Of a stretch of 64,000 nt of DNA, positions 21,652 through 31,770 are shown piece by piece (the stretch's first letter is position 1; every line of letters starts with the position of its first letter). The position numbers were made by a program, and so were the translations under genes. A model generated the notes under the pieces. That model made no database searches and was not told where the DNA came from. It was given only the letters and a program-made list of their open reading frames with translations. Source of the DNA: Climacium dendroides (Eukaryota > Streptophyta > Bryopsida > Hypnales > Climaciaceae); contig OX467083.1 of the NCBI GenBank assembly GCA_950106755.1, positions 22,625,029-22,689,028 of the forward strand. The letters run 5' to 3'.

Positions 21652-22540
21652 TTACCGGTGCAGGCATCTCAACCTTGTCACAATACTTGAATCCCTAAAC
21701 CATCCCTGAAGCATGTGACGCTTTCCATTTTCTAATCAAAGACACTTGTTTTGGAACATTACTAAATTCAACATGCTTCTTATATTCCCTCATTGGTTTA
21801 GAATGGCATGATTAGATTGGTAATATAAACGAAAAAAATGCCACATGGGAGGAAGAAATTGCAAAGGCCTTCAAAGTGATGAGCCTCTTGCAGGCCGTAT
21901 TGGATTGACATTTTTGTTGTCCTATATCAAAGTACAATTACAATGATCACTTATTGTTTGCGTTGAGGATGTTCTAAAAGATACTGAGGGGAATTACCTT
22001 AGTGAGGGGAAAAAGATAAGCATAAGAAGTCTCTATGGTAGGACCACCCATTTTCAACTAGAATCCATATTCAACATGTAGTTATTTCCAACCAAGATTG
22101 GAACAAATTTCCAACCAAAGTTTGATATGTTTTTTTTTCTCGTTTTTAAGGTTGGGACTAGTAAGGTCATGACACACGTTCGAATGTAGTGAGCAAGAAA
22201 GTAGAAATGATCGGAATTGGATGACTTTAAACATTGGACATAAATTCAAACCAATTTTTGACTTTCAAATTTCATAAAAATTTCAGTTCAAGCAATCAAT
22301 TACCAAATTTTTTGCAATCATCATCATTTTTATTTGGCAATCCCCATCATTTTTATCTTTGCACCTTTGAAAATATTTGCTTTGCCTTGTACTACTCCAA
22401 ATTGTGTCTACAATTGCTTATTAGATCGGTTATGGGTGCCTTCACCTTAAATCTCTTCACTACAAAGTGCTTGCCATTAAAGTTACCACACTGTATCACT
22501 GCTGTGACTAAAATATGTGAACGAGGAAGCGCAAGGCTCA
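21652..22540. other. Spacer, nothing recognised
   Basis: No ORF with recognisable features and no supported repeat. Confidence 0.35.
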
Positions 22541-22547
22541 TCATGAG

Positions 22548-22880
22548 GTCTGAAAAACTCTCACCTTGGGGAATAGCAGGATGTTAAATAGTGCCATCGA
22601 AGGTGGGCCTAGTGAGGTGGATTTAACCCAGGGAAAACGCAGGAATTTTTTATTTGCCACATATGATTTTTTTTGCAAATTATGAATTCATATTTGCAAT
22701 TAGAGACCCCAAATTAGCTAGGTGAAGTCTACAACGTACTCTAGACATGGCTCAAAATAGGGGGCTTCTTTTTTATTTTTACCCCTACAACACAAATTTT
22801 ACCCTACTTGGCCCACCTTCAATGGCACGATTTAACGTCCTGCTAGGGGATAAGGTAGAGTTCTCATATGCCCTCTATCG
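22548..22880. mobile_element. MULE-type MITE with long TIRs
   Basis: The left end (CTCTCACCTT, AGCAGGATGTTAAATA, AAGGTGGGCC) is mirrored on the right (GGCCCACCTTCAATGGC, TTTAACGTCCTGCTAGG, AAGGTAGAG). The interior contains the TTGCAAAT, ATGAATTCA and AGACCCCAAATTAGCTAG blocks shared with the elements at 15.2, 27.0, 27.3, 27.6, 28.2 and 55.7 kb. Exact ends and the TSD were not resolved because the inverted similarity fades gradually. Confidence 0.6.
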
Positions 22881-22899
22881 GTCACCGTGTATTTTTAGT

Positions 22900-23590
22900 T
22901 GTCTCAACTTAGAGCCGGGCTCCATTGGGCTTCCGGACCTCCAGGTTCTGGAGGTCCAGGGGGGCTCCATTGAGCTCAAGATCCAGTCTGGAGGTCTGGC
23001 CCGACCTCTAGGTTCCGGTCCTTGCAATTTGGAATTGTAGGGACCGGAGGACTGGAGGGCGAGTCGGACTCCCTTTTTTGAGAATGCAAACAAACTCATT
23101 TACTTGCTGTAGTGAATTCGAGACAAACTGATTTACTCCTTGTAATGAATTTTGTGCATAATTTAATTATTATTTACGAAACCTTAAATCCAAATTTTGA
23201 AAAATTCTAATATGGATTCCTTTGATTGTATAAGTAGTTCCAAATAATCCCAACGGTATTCAATAATCTCAAGGGCTAATTTCTAAATCATTTTTCATTT
23301 TCAAATCATTTAGAAAACAATTTCTATTTTAAATAATTTTAAAAACATATTCCATTTTAAAATCATTTTCCGTTTTTAAAATCATATTTAAATTAAAAAA
23401 AGAGGGGAGCCTTTCAAAGAGAGGTCAGGTCACTACAAGAACTTGGTTGCTGACAAGCACATGGTAAAAGCGATTTCCCCAAAAGCAACATCCCATCCGG
23501 AGGTCCGGAGCCCCGGAGCCCCGGAGCCCCGGAGCTCCGGGCCGCCGTCCAGGCTCTTGACGACTCGCCCTCCGGCCTCCGGGGGACAAT
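22900..23590. repeat. GC-rich foldback unit
   Basis: Two GC-rich blocks (22,910-23,070 and 23,490-23,585) frame an AT-rich middle. They share inverted motifs, for example CTGGAGGGCGAGTCG near 23,055 against CGACTCGCCCTCCGG near 23,570, and both are full of CTCCGG/CCGGAG. Three tandem copies of CCCCGGAG lie near 23,512-23,540. It is probably an inverted-repeat element with GC-rich ends. TSD not identified. Confidence 0.5.
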
Positions 23591-24007
23591 GGCTTAGTCA
23601 ATGTAACTGGATGTTTCTCTGCTGTCGCAACTGAGCAAATCACTCCAGATTTGAAGATTTAAAAAAAATAAAAATAAACAAAGTACCACATTCTGAACAG
23701 GCTTTACTTCGGAGAGGGATTACCCCAGTCTAGAGTCTAGCGGCTGATGCATGGAATGGAGGACTGAAAGAAAATAATGATTCCAGCCTAGTAAGGCCAC
23801 GAATAATATGAAGAGTCTGGGGTCCCACGTAACTATGCTTTTGAAGAACCACATCTTATCAGTTAAGGTGGGCACGTCCAGAACCGTCACTTTCTCCAAA
23901 TATGCCTCCATTATTATTATTATACTGATCAAAATTTCATATTTTCTTGTTGGCAAATCAAAGGAGGTTCTCCCTTACCAAAGAAGGTGGCTTTAGGATA
24001 CTGTGTA

Positions 24008-24180
24008 TGGGGAATTTCATTAAAATGGTGAATATTTTATGACTTTGATATTCCATAGTTCAAACTAGGCGGTCTAAAATCTAGTACACTAATAGATTTT
24101 AGACCACCTAGTCTGAACTGTAGGAATGGCACACTATGAAAATGACACATGGAATATCGCCATTTTAATGAAATTCCCCA
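24008..24180. mobile_element. Palindromic MITE, GGGGAATTTCATT family
   Basis: A 173-bp element from TGGGGAATTTCATTAAAA to TTTTAATGAAATTCCCCA, flanked by TGTA on both sides (24,004-24,007 and 24,181-24,184). The centre is a near-perfect hairpin (GGCGGTCTAAAATCTAGT and its counterpart). It is a shorter sister of the 8,994-9,313 element. Confidence 0.85.
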
Positions 24181-24184
24181 TGTA

Positions 24185-24860
24185 TGCAAAAATTTCAAAG
24201 GAAGGTTATTTTGGTAAAGGTTCTAATTTCTAAAATTGTTTCTTCCACATAAATAGACAATGATTTCCCTAGAGTGATGATGGCGGTTTGGGGCCAATGA
24301 AAGATTTGGAGGTGCACCCTACTTTAATTGGTAGGCTAATTCTAGAAATTTTCAATAATGAATGTGTTGAACATTCCACGAAGATCAGCGGACCCGCCAA
24401 CCGACCACGATTGATACTTTATACACCCCGCCCTGCAAGGCCGGCCTTCTTGGCCGTGCCACTGTAATTTGCTGTGGTCTATACTTTAACTTTAGTGTCT
24501 GTTTTTTTCTCTTTTTCTTGCAGTAAAGGTATTCTTTGCTTGTGTCAAAAAAAAAAAAAAAATACAGTGGCCAGCACATACATGAAACTGCTTAACATCG
24601 ACTGTCAAAGAAGGGACCCAGAGGGGGAACCCCAGAGCACAGACAATATCGACTGTGCTTGGTAGACTATTTATTGATTATCTCGCCCTCTTTTGTATTT
24701 CAGAGGCGAACTGAAGTGCAGAGTGTTTTTGTCCTTGTTCTGATCGAGTTACAGTTGCAGGCTACATACCTAGAATTCGATTCTCGGTGATCTCCGCTTC
24801 GAAAATATCCTCAGAGCTCCAGCCCCAGATTGTGATTTCATGCGTTACGACTGCTTTAAT
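24185..24860. other. Spacer with a poly-A tailed stretch
   Basis: A poly-A run (about 24,547-24,562) follows CTTGTGTC downstream of a GC-rich segment with GGCCGGCC. This could be the tail of a retroposed (SINE-like) sequence, but no head or TSD is evident. The last part probably contains the promoter region of the 25.3 kb gene; no TATA element is clear. Confidence 0.35.
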
Positions 24861-24869
24861 TTGTGAGCA

Positions 24870-25110
24870 GAGGACTAATTTGTGATCGAGCGGAGGACTC
24901 GTCTGTGTTTGAGTGGAGGACTCATCGATATCGTCTGTGTTCGAGCGGAGGACTTATCGTTTGTGACCGAGCGGAGGAGCGAAGAGGACTCACCAATCGT
25001 CTGTGCCCGAGCAGAGGACTAGCTCATCGATTGTCTGTGACCGAGCGGAGGACTCACCGATCGTCTGTGTTCAAGCGGAGGACTCATCGTGTGTGACTGA
25101 GCGGAGAGAC
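24870..25110 (+). repeat. Short tandem repeat upstream of the 25.3 kb gene
   Basis: A minisatellite of units about 30-40 bp built from GAGCGGAGGACTCATCG and TCGTCTGTGT(T/C)CGAG variants, repeated about six to seven times. It lies 160 bp upstream of the start codon at 25,273, in the presumed leader or promoter. The unit length varies, so no frame is conserved. Confidence 0.8.
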
Positions 25111-25272
25111 CGTGCGTCCGGAAACCAAATCTATATCAGTCCTCTATACCTGTCCTAGTGTTTGACCTGAAATTAGACCTTTCTAAAGATATATGTGACA
25201 ATTTTTAGTTTGCAAAATATCTTGAGCGAAGGTGGTTAATAGCTTGAACGAAGGTCGGAAACTCAGATCAAA

Positions 25273-26105
25273 ATGTCGATCTGGCTTGAATTTGATGCAC
25301 TGGACTCGGGTGCTGGTTCATCCAGAAGGGATCAATTCCTGATGGAACTTCTGGAGACTCCGCTTGAAGGAGTTCACTTCAATGCTGTTGACCAGGCCCA
25401 ACTCTCACCAGCTACTCGGTCACTCCAAACATTGAATGCAGGAGGTCCTCGACTTGTGGATGGTGTTCTGGAGAGTCACATCGTACCAGGGTATCAGCTG
25501 CAGACTGCGAGGGAATTGGGCTCTGACCACGCTGCCATGAAGATTCTGGCACAAGGTATTACTCTGTAGTTATTTCTATCCACGGTGATTGAAAGTTGAG
25601 ACTTGTCTCCGCTTTAGAGAAACTGGCTGGACCCATTTCGATATGTCTGTAGTTAAAGCTCAGTGTTCCCATCACAGAAACTGACGTTATACTGCAATGG
25701 TTGTTAGGTTCACAAGGAGAACCATCCACGGCCAGATCCGGAGATGCATATTTCAGTAAGGCTGATGGCGATATTTGCCACTGGCAGTGCCTTGAGTTTC
25801 TGTGCACAAAAGGGCCTAGTCTTCTGATCGAAAATCTCAAAGACAAAGTGGAGGTTTGCAGCGTGTTACTGAACATGTCTGACATTGTTGAGGTCCTTCC
25901 ACCGGCTAATGAGCCGTTACCAGGGGATTTCTTGGACATGACTCTTTGGAAGGCTTCTTTGTGGGCACTCGTCCAGGAAATGAAGACCGCGGCTGACAAT
26001 TTCCCTTCATTGATTGGGAACTCTGGCCTGTATGTGCTCACCGCCTCGCCCTACCCCGCATTTCTGAGAGCCTTGGCGGCCGAGATTGCTGATCGACGCA
26101 GCTGA
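25273..26105 (+). CDS. Intact two-exon gene of unknown function, 226 aa
   Basis: Exon 1 is 25,273-25,555 and exon 2 is 25,708-26,105. The intron has GT at 25,556 and AG at 25,706-25,707, and joining the exons keeps frame through a split GGT codon. The ATG has context AAAATGTC. The 226-residue product has no membrane segment, signal or motif that I recognise. It is acidic, with a C-terminal half containing CLEFLCTKGPSLL, LWALVQEMK and SPYPAFLRALAAEIADRRS. It has a broken copy at 1,255-1,710 and the flank of another at 130-430, so it belongs to a small family, possibly mobile or segmentally duplicated. The paralogue preserves the exon-intron boundary region, which supports the splice model. No function is proposed. 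Confidence 0.7.
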
Positions 26106-26890
26106 GAAATGAAGAGCCAGTTCGATCGATCGACAGCGCTTCGATCTCACAACAGCCTCGCTTGCATTGTGAAGAGGAGGAGACTAGCTTGTATATACTG
26201 TATACATTAGTGAGTGAAGTGTTTTTTGCCAGAGTGACTTGCTAAGTGGTTTTATTAATTAGTGATCGCAGTCCATTAGTGATCCAGGGTTGGATCCACA
26301 AGTTTCCGTCAGTACCACAGCTTGGCATGAGTTAGTAACTTCGTATTCGTGGAGGGTTTCTGCTGACTTTTGGCTGTGTTCGTCTAGATGAACTGACGGA
26401 GCACTTGCCTAGCTTGAATTGAGAAATACGGTATCGTTTTCTGTGTGCTTGTTATGTGTGACAGAGTTCGTGATGATGAATAGAATAGGACATGTACAAA
26501 TTAAGATTTTGCATTTAAGAGTGTTTTGAGCATTCACTACCACAGTGGGAGGATCTTGCAATTGTAAGTTTCAAGTCGTAAGTTGTGATTTCAAATATTA
26601 GCATTAGACTCATGATTTGTCCATGCATGCGTGCCTTGATGTCGTTGGAGTCAGAGTATGACCATGTGCACTCCAATTTGTGCGAGACCATCTACCCTGT
26701 GTGCACGTTTTGCACACTGTACCCAACTCCACACCCCCACCACGGCACCACCATCCAATGGCAGAAGCGCAGGAACTAATATCTATGCATTAGGAATGTC
26801 AAAATTTAGAAAATGTGGTCATATTAGGAACCAGAGATTCCAGGAGAGGAGGAGAATTACTCCACAGAGTGGACCAACTACAAAGTTGGG

Positions 26891-27124
26891 GGCCAGGGAG
26901 GATTGACCCCCTTATTGCCCCATTCAAGGGTAAATGTAAAAATTGCCACCTATTTTGTGCCCCATCAATTTTGTATTTCTTCGCATATCCCTACTAATTA
27001 AGGGCCTCTGATTGCAAATATGAATTCAAGATTTCTAAATTTTGTGATGGGCGATAAATAAAAAATTTCAATGTTTTCTCCAAGGTTAAAACACGGGGCA
27101 ATAAGGGGTCAATCCTCCTTGACC
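26891..27124. mobile_element. MULE-type MITE with 10-bp TSD
   Basis: A 234-bp element with TIRs GGCCAGGGAGGATTGACC and the complement GGTCAATCCTCCTTGACC. It is flanked by an identical CAAAGTTGGG on both sides (26,881-26,890 and 27,125-27,134). Same family as 15,137-15,372. Confidence 0.9.
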
Positions 27125-27175
27125 CAAAGTTGGGCCACATTTTTTACATTTATCAACCACTATGAGAAGTTTAGG

Positions 27176-27465
27176 AAGGACACTAAATCGGACCCACTAA
27201 GTGGAACGAGTAAGGTGAAAATGCAAGTTCTCTAAGTTAAAAGTAGAATTTTGCCCCCTATTTTGTGGTGTTTTGTGCAGTGTGTAGGGTATGTTCTCAA
27301 CCCCAGCTAATTTGGGGGTCTTTGATTGCAAATATGAATTAAAATTTGCAAATTTTTTCATGGGTGAATTTTTTTTAAATTCTTGCATTTTCCCAGAGTA
27401 AAATTCCTGCATGTTCATTCCGTCGGGTCTCACTTCGTCAGACGGGTTTAGCACCCATCGGTCCT
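27176..27465. mobile_element. MULE-type MITE, divergent subfamily
   Basis: The left end (GACACTAAATCGGACCCAC, AAGGTGAAAATGCAAG) pairs with the right end (CATGTTCATTCCGTCGGGTC, GGGTTTAGCACCC). The interior carries AATTTGGGGGTC and TTGCAAATATGAATT, as in the other family members. The 55.6 kb element shares these ends. TSD not resolved. Confidence 0.6.
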
Positions 27466-27484
27466 ATGAAGTTGAGAGTGGATC

Positions 27485-27742
27485 CCTCCATGCGGCTCGG
27501 GTGAACTAACCCCTCATTGAACCCCTCATTGCCCCATTTTACCCCTGGGAAAAACGCCATGGGATTTTTTATTTGCAATCAGATGAATTTTTTGCAAATT
27601 CTGAATTCAGATTTGCAATCAGCGGCCCCAAATTAGCTAGGAGCGGTGTAGAAATATAAAAAAAATCATGACAAAAAATAGGTTTTTTTTTTTCGCAATT
27701 AACCCTGGCCGTGGCAACGAGGGGGTCAATTCTCCCTGGGCC
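27485..27742. mobile_element. MULE-type MITE
   Basis: The ends GGCTCGGGTGAACTAACC and, inverted, GGCCCAGGGAGAATTGACC bound about 258 bp with the common TTTGCAATCAG core. Imperfect flanks CCCTCCAT and CCCTCCAG may be the TSD. Confidence 0.6.
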
Positions 27743-28076
27743 CTCCAGAAGACCAGAGCATGGTCCAGCCCCGTTCACACCTTGCTTGATTTGGCCGTCA
27801 ATTGCAATAGACGGACGACGCAGCCATGCAGGTCCCACTTTTGACAATTGTACGACCCCAGAATCTGTGTGCTTTAACATACTAGTACTCATCACTCTTC
27901 TCCCGAAGAAGGGTGATGATTACTAGTAACTTAAAGCATACAGATTCTGCATGACAGTAAGGACCAGTGGTCAACCACTCCCAATACCCAACCTGTAGGT
28001 TAGGGTGCACTATTTCCAACCGTAGAGCATCTCCAATCTTGCACGGAAAAGTTATCATGGGAAACTCCTTTTGGTG

Positions 28077-28312
28077 GGCCAGGGAGGACTGACCCCTCTA
28101 TTGCCCCAACCAGGGGTAAATGTAAAAATTGCCCCCTATTTGGGGCCATGTAAAATTTGTTTCTCTACACCTCCCTAGACTAATTTGGGGTCTCTGATTG
28201 CAAATATGAATTCGAAATTTTCAAATTTTTTCATGGATGGCAAATAAAAAGATTTCAGTGTTTTATCCAGGGGTAGAAAATGGGGCAATAGAGGGGTCAG
28301 TCCTCCCTAGCC
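28077..28312. mobile_element. MULE-type MITE, near twin of the 15,137 element
   Basis: A 236-bp element starting GGCCAGGGAGGACTGACC, almost identical along its length to 15,137-15,372. Left flank CCTTTTGGTG and right flank CTTTTCTTTTGGTG agree if a CTTTT slippage occurred after insertion. It interrupts an older element beginning GAGCATCTCCAATCTTG at 28,025. Confidence 0.8.
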
Positions 28313-28348
28313 CTTTTCTTTTGGTGAGCTTGAAAAAGAAAAAGTGAC

Positions 28349-28500
28349 CAGGATTGGGGTAAAGTAGAAATACCATAAGGGAAAAGCACCCAATGACATC
28401 CCTTTTTAGAAAGGGGTGTCATTTTAAAACCTAAATGTAGACAGTCCAAATGGTGCACACTATTTCTCACCCTCCTTTTTGCGGCTCATTATGAGCCTGG
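28349..28500 (+). repeat. Left terminal inverted region of candidate giant MULE
   Basis: This stretch is the inverted match of about 53,775-54,110. Shared blocks in order are AATACCATAAGGGA, GCACCCAATG, AGAAAGGGGTGTCATT, CACTATTTCTCACCCTCC, TTTTTGCGGCTCATTA and GAGCCTGGC. Similarity is high where the right copy is not interrupted by two small hairpin inserts. Inside this point, both sides have GCATGC-rich hairpins and then CTAGGGTTT motifs of the kind found in plant promoters and leaders. I could not identify a direct TSD. Confidence 0.6.
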
Positions 28501-28659
28501 CTGGTTCAGTGAGTTACCTGCTTCACCTGTCCCGGGCAGAGATTTATTTTCGCGTACTCTTACGTGAATTAATTCTTGCACTGTCATACAGGTGCACAAT
28601 TGCAGTTACCTGTGGTAAATTCTGCAGGGTAATTCAGCAGTGTATTACTTGTAGTGTTT

Positions 28660-28790
28660 CTGCCATGATCCCCATGCATGCATCCATCATGATGCATGAA
28701 TGATGCATGTCGCATACTGGCATGGTCGCATGCGACATGGATCATGGACGCCCTATGCTGCATGCATATGTACATGACAATGTTGATGCA
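28660..28790. repeat. GCATGC-rich palindromic cluster
   Basis: Overlapping short palindromes (CATGCATGCATCCATCATG, TCGCATGCGACATGGATC, TGCTGCATGCATATG). A counterpart with similar composition lies at the mirror position near the right terminus (53,541-53,666). Confidence 0.5.
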
Positions 28791-28799
28791 GTGTTTCAC

Positions 28800-30590
28800 C
28801 ACAGCATTCAGCCTGTAACGGCTAGGGTTTTCTTGGCTATTATTGTGGCGACTAGGGTTTTATTGTCTAGTGTGTTGATGGCTAGGGTTAAAGCAGCAAG
28901 AGGTTTAGGCGGAAGTTTAAATTGGTGTAATCTTACAGTTATTCATATAATTTTTTAATGTTCCTGTCAATATTGGAAGTGAGTATTGTCATTGCCTTCA
29001 CGTAAAGCAATAGGGAGTTATTGTTATTTTTGAAAATATTTTTGAGGGTGTCCACAATCCACTTCTTCTTGAACTTTGACACTTTAGGATTTCAATGTAG
29101 GGCTAAGGGGGAATGAGGTCCTTGTAAGTCCGATAATTGCCTCCATTTTCCAAAATTTTGGAAATATTTGTCCACCCAATTACTTTGCCTTCCTAAAGGC
29201 TACCATTAAAAATGGTAATTCTCATACAAGGATGATTATGTAAGGCATGAATAAGAGTGGGCAAAGGGATTTTGCAACACAATAAAAATGCACATTTTGT
29301 TTTCTCCTACAATGGAGATGATTTGCAAGGTGATGTATTTTTGAAGTTTAATTCAGCAATGTCTATATAGCCTTCTTGGAAAGAAGGTCTTCTCTTCCTC
29401 TTCAAGGTCTGCATTGGAAGGATTCTAACAAATTTTGGCTATTTTTTGGGTTTCAAGGCTAGGGATTTCTAGTTCAAAATTTAGGGTTGGACAAGCTTCC
29501 TAGAAAGTAGACATAGCTTCTTGCAAGTATTGTATTATGCTATATCCTTCATTATAGGCATTACCATTCATTTGTTAATGTACTTTTCAATTGAAAAATG
29601 AATATAAGGGAAATGAAGCACGCAATTCCAGCTAAATTCATCATACACTAACCCAGAAGTGCTTATTCTATATTAGGAATGAAACCTATAGTTGCATTAT
29701 AGGGGCTTCATTGCACTCAAGTTCTCAAAGGTTTGAGTGGAAAGGTGGAATTGTTTTGCTCGGCAAAAAACATTGGAAAAGAAAATGGAAAGGGTTTAGG
29801 GTTCTTCCTTGAACATTTATACCAAACTATTCATGGAGTTTAATGATGAACAACAAGAATCCTGAGATTATGTTAGCCTTCGAAGCAAGGAAATGAAAGG
29901 AGAAATGTTGAACTTGTCCTACCAGAAGTTGCCTCAACTACAGTATCTTACAATGCTTTCAGATGGTTAGGTTTACGAAAGGGCTTAAATCCAAAAATGA
30001 TAATAGAAGGGACGCTCCCCATATTTCCTTCGACATAAATTCGTAAAGTACTGTGTTGACAGTGGTTTCATGCTGGGGGTTCGGTCTCATCTTCGGAGAA
30101 AAAACTAGGGATGGGGCGTACAAATACGTTACCTTCCCTCCTACGCACTTCATAAAGCCCAATGTTCAAAGAATATAGTGCTTGGGCTATACAAACACAT
30201 GTAAGAAAAAGTGGAAAGACATAAGAAAATTCTATAATTTGCTACCAATATTGTTTATGGTGGTTTAGGGTTTAGGAGTCATGGTGTGAGGGGTTCAAGG
30301 AGTGACTTCAGGAAAAATGTGTAGTATTAAGCATAAACTCTATAACACTCCATCAATGGAAGTGTATAAAGCAGTAGCCCAATTGATTCGGTTAGTGTTT
30401 CCTGTAACAAAATATAGAAAACATAGAAAATGATAAGTGAATAAAGAAATAGCCTAATTATTACGGTTGTATATTTTGAGAGAAAAAATGTCAAAGCAAT
30501 ATAGGAAACTTTATGCTCCCTTATCTTCATAACTTTTTCATTCAATAACCCAATTCGGAGACACTACTTCAAAAAATTATACTGATACAC
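28800..30590. other. Subterminal non-coding region
   Basis: Begins with three CTAGGGTTT motifs (28,820-28,892) resembling plant telo-box leader sequence. Beyond them only short ORFs are seen, none with a recognisable domain. Confidence 0.4.
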
Positions 30591-30595
30591 TGAAC

Positions 30596-31770
30596 TTGGA
30601 CAAATCTCACGACCATTCCATCCACATGAAACATGTGAAGGACGAGCCCTATCAAGTGAGGGACTCCTTCATGAAAACAAATGCTACCAAGGGTGGAGGA
30701 ATCTCCCTACCATACGTCCACATGAAACACGTGAAGGAGTCGACCCCAAGCGAGCGGGCCACTCTTTCACGAAAAAAAAATGCTATTTAGGGTGGAGGAA
30801 TCTCCCTACCTATACATCCACGTGAAACACGTGAAGGAGTCAACCCCAATCGAGCGGGCCACTCCTTCACAAAAAAAATGCTATTTAGGGTGGAAGAATC
30901 TCCCTACCCATACATCCACGTGAAATACGTGAAGGAGTCGACCCCAATCGAGTGGGCCACTCCTTCACAAAAAAAATGCTATTTAGGGTGGAGGAATCTC
31001 CCTACCTATACATCCACGTGAAATACGTGAAGGAGTCGACCCCAATCGAGTGGGCCACTCCTTCACAAAAAAAAATGCTATTTAGGGTGGAGGAATCTCC
31101 CTACCCATACATCCATGTGAAACACGTGAAGGAGTCGACCCCAATCGAGTGGGTCACTCCTTCACAAAAAAAGGCTATTTAGGGTGGAGGAATCTCCCTA
31201 CCCATTCATCCACGTGAAACACGTGAAGGAGTCGACCCCAATCGAGTGGGCCACTCCTTCACGAAAAAAAAATGCTATTTAGGGTGGAGGAATCTCCCTA
31301 CCTATACATCCACGTGAAACACGTGAAGGAGTCGACCCCAATCGAGCGGGCGACTCCTTCACGAAAAGAAAATGCTACCAAAGGTGGAGGAATCTCCCTA
31401 CCTATACATCCACGTGAAACACGTGAAGGAGTCGACCCCAATCGAGTGGGCCACTCCTTCACAAAAAAATATGCTATTTAGGGTGGAGGAATCTCCCTAC
31501 CCATACATCCACGTGAAACACGTGAAGGAGTCGACCCCAATCGAGTGGGCCACTCCTTCACAAAAAAATATGCTATTTAGGGTGGAGGAATCTCCCTACC
31601 TATACATCCACGTGAAACACATGAAGGAGTCGACTCCAAGCGAGTGGGCCACTCCTTCACGAAAAAAAATGCTACCAAGGGTGGAGGAATCTCCCTACCC
31701 ATTCATCCACGTGAAACACATGAAGGAGTGGACCCCAAGCGAGTGGGCCACTCCTTCACAAGAAAGATGG
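30596..31770 (+). repeat. Hairpin-forming minisatellite, about 12 units of about 97-104 bp
   Basis: A unit with GGTGGAGGAATCTCCCTACC, ATACATCCACGTGAAACACG and a GAGTGGGCCACTCC stretch is repeated about twelve times in direct orientation. Each unit holds inverted patches: GTGAAGGAGT pairs with ACTCCTTCAC about 20 nt later, and CACGTGAAACACGTG is self-complementary. The unit length changes through the A-run (6-9 A), so the frame jumps from unit to unit. The long ORFs across it (for example 31,372-31,809) are therefore by-products and not a conserved repeat protein. Confidence 0.9.

Noticed and set aside
22875..23643. ORFs rich in Pro, Arg and Gly on both strands
   Set aside because: They follow the CCGGAG repeats of the GC-rich foldback and have no independent support.
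24863..25096. 77-codon ORF upstream of the 25.3 kb gene
   Set aside because: It is the translation of the GAGCGGAGGACTC tandem repeat, whose units are not multiples of three.
30596..31770. CRISPR-like array of regular repeats
   Set aside because: There are no unique spacers; the whole unit is repeated. The context is plant nuclear DNA.
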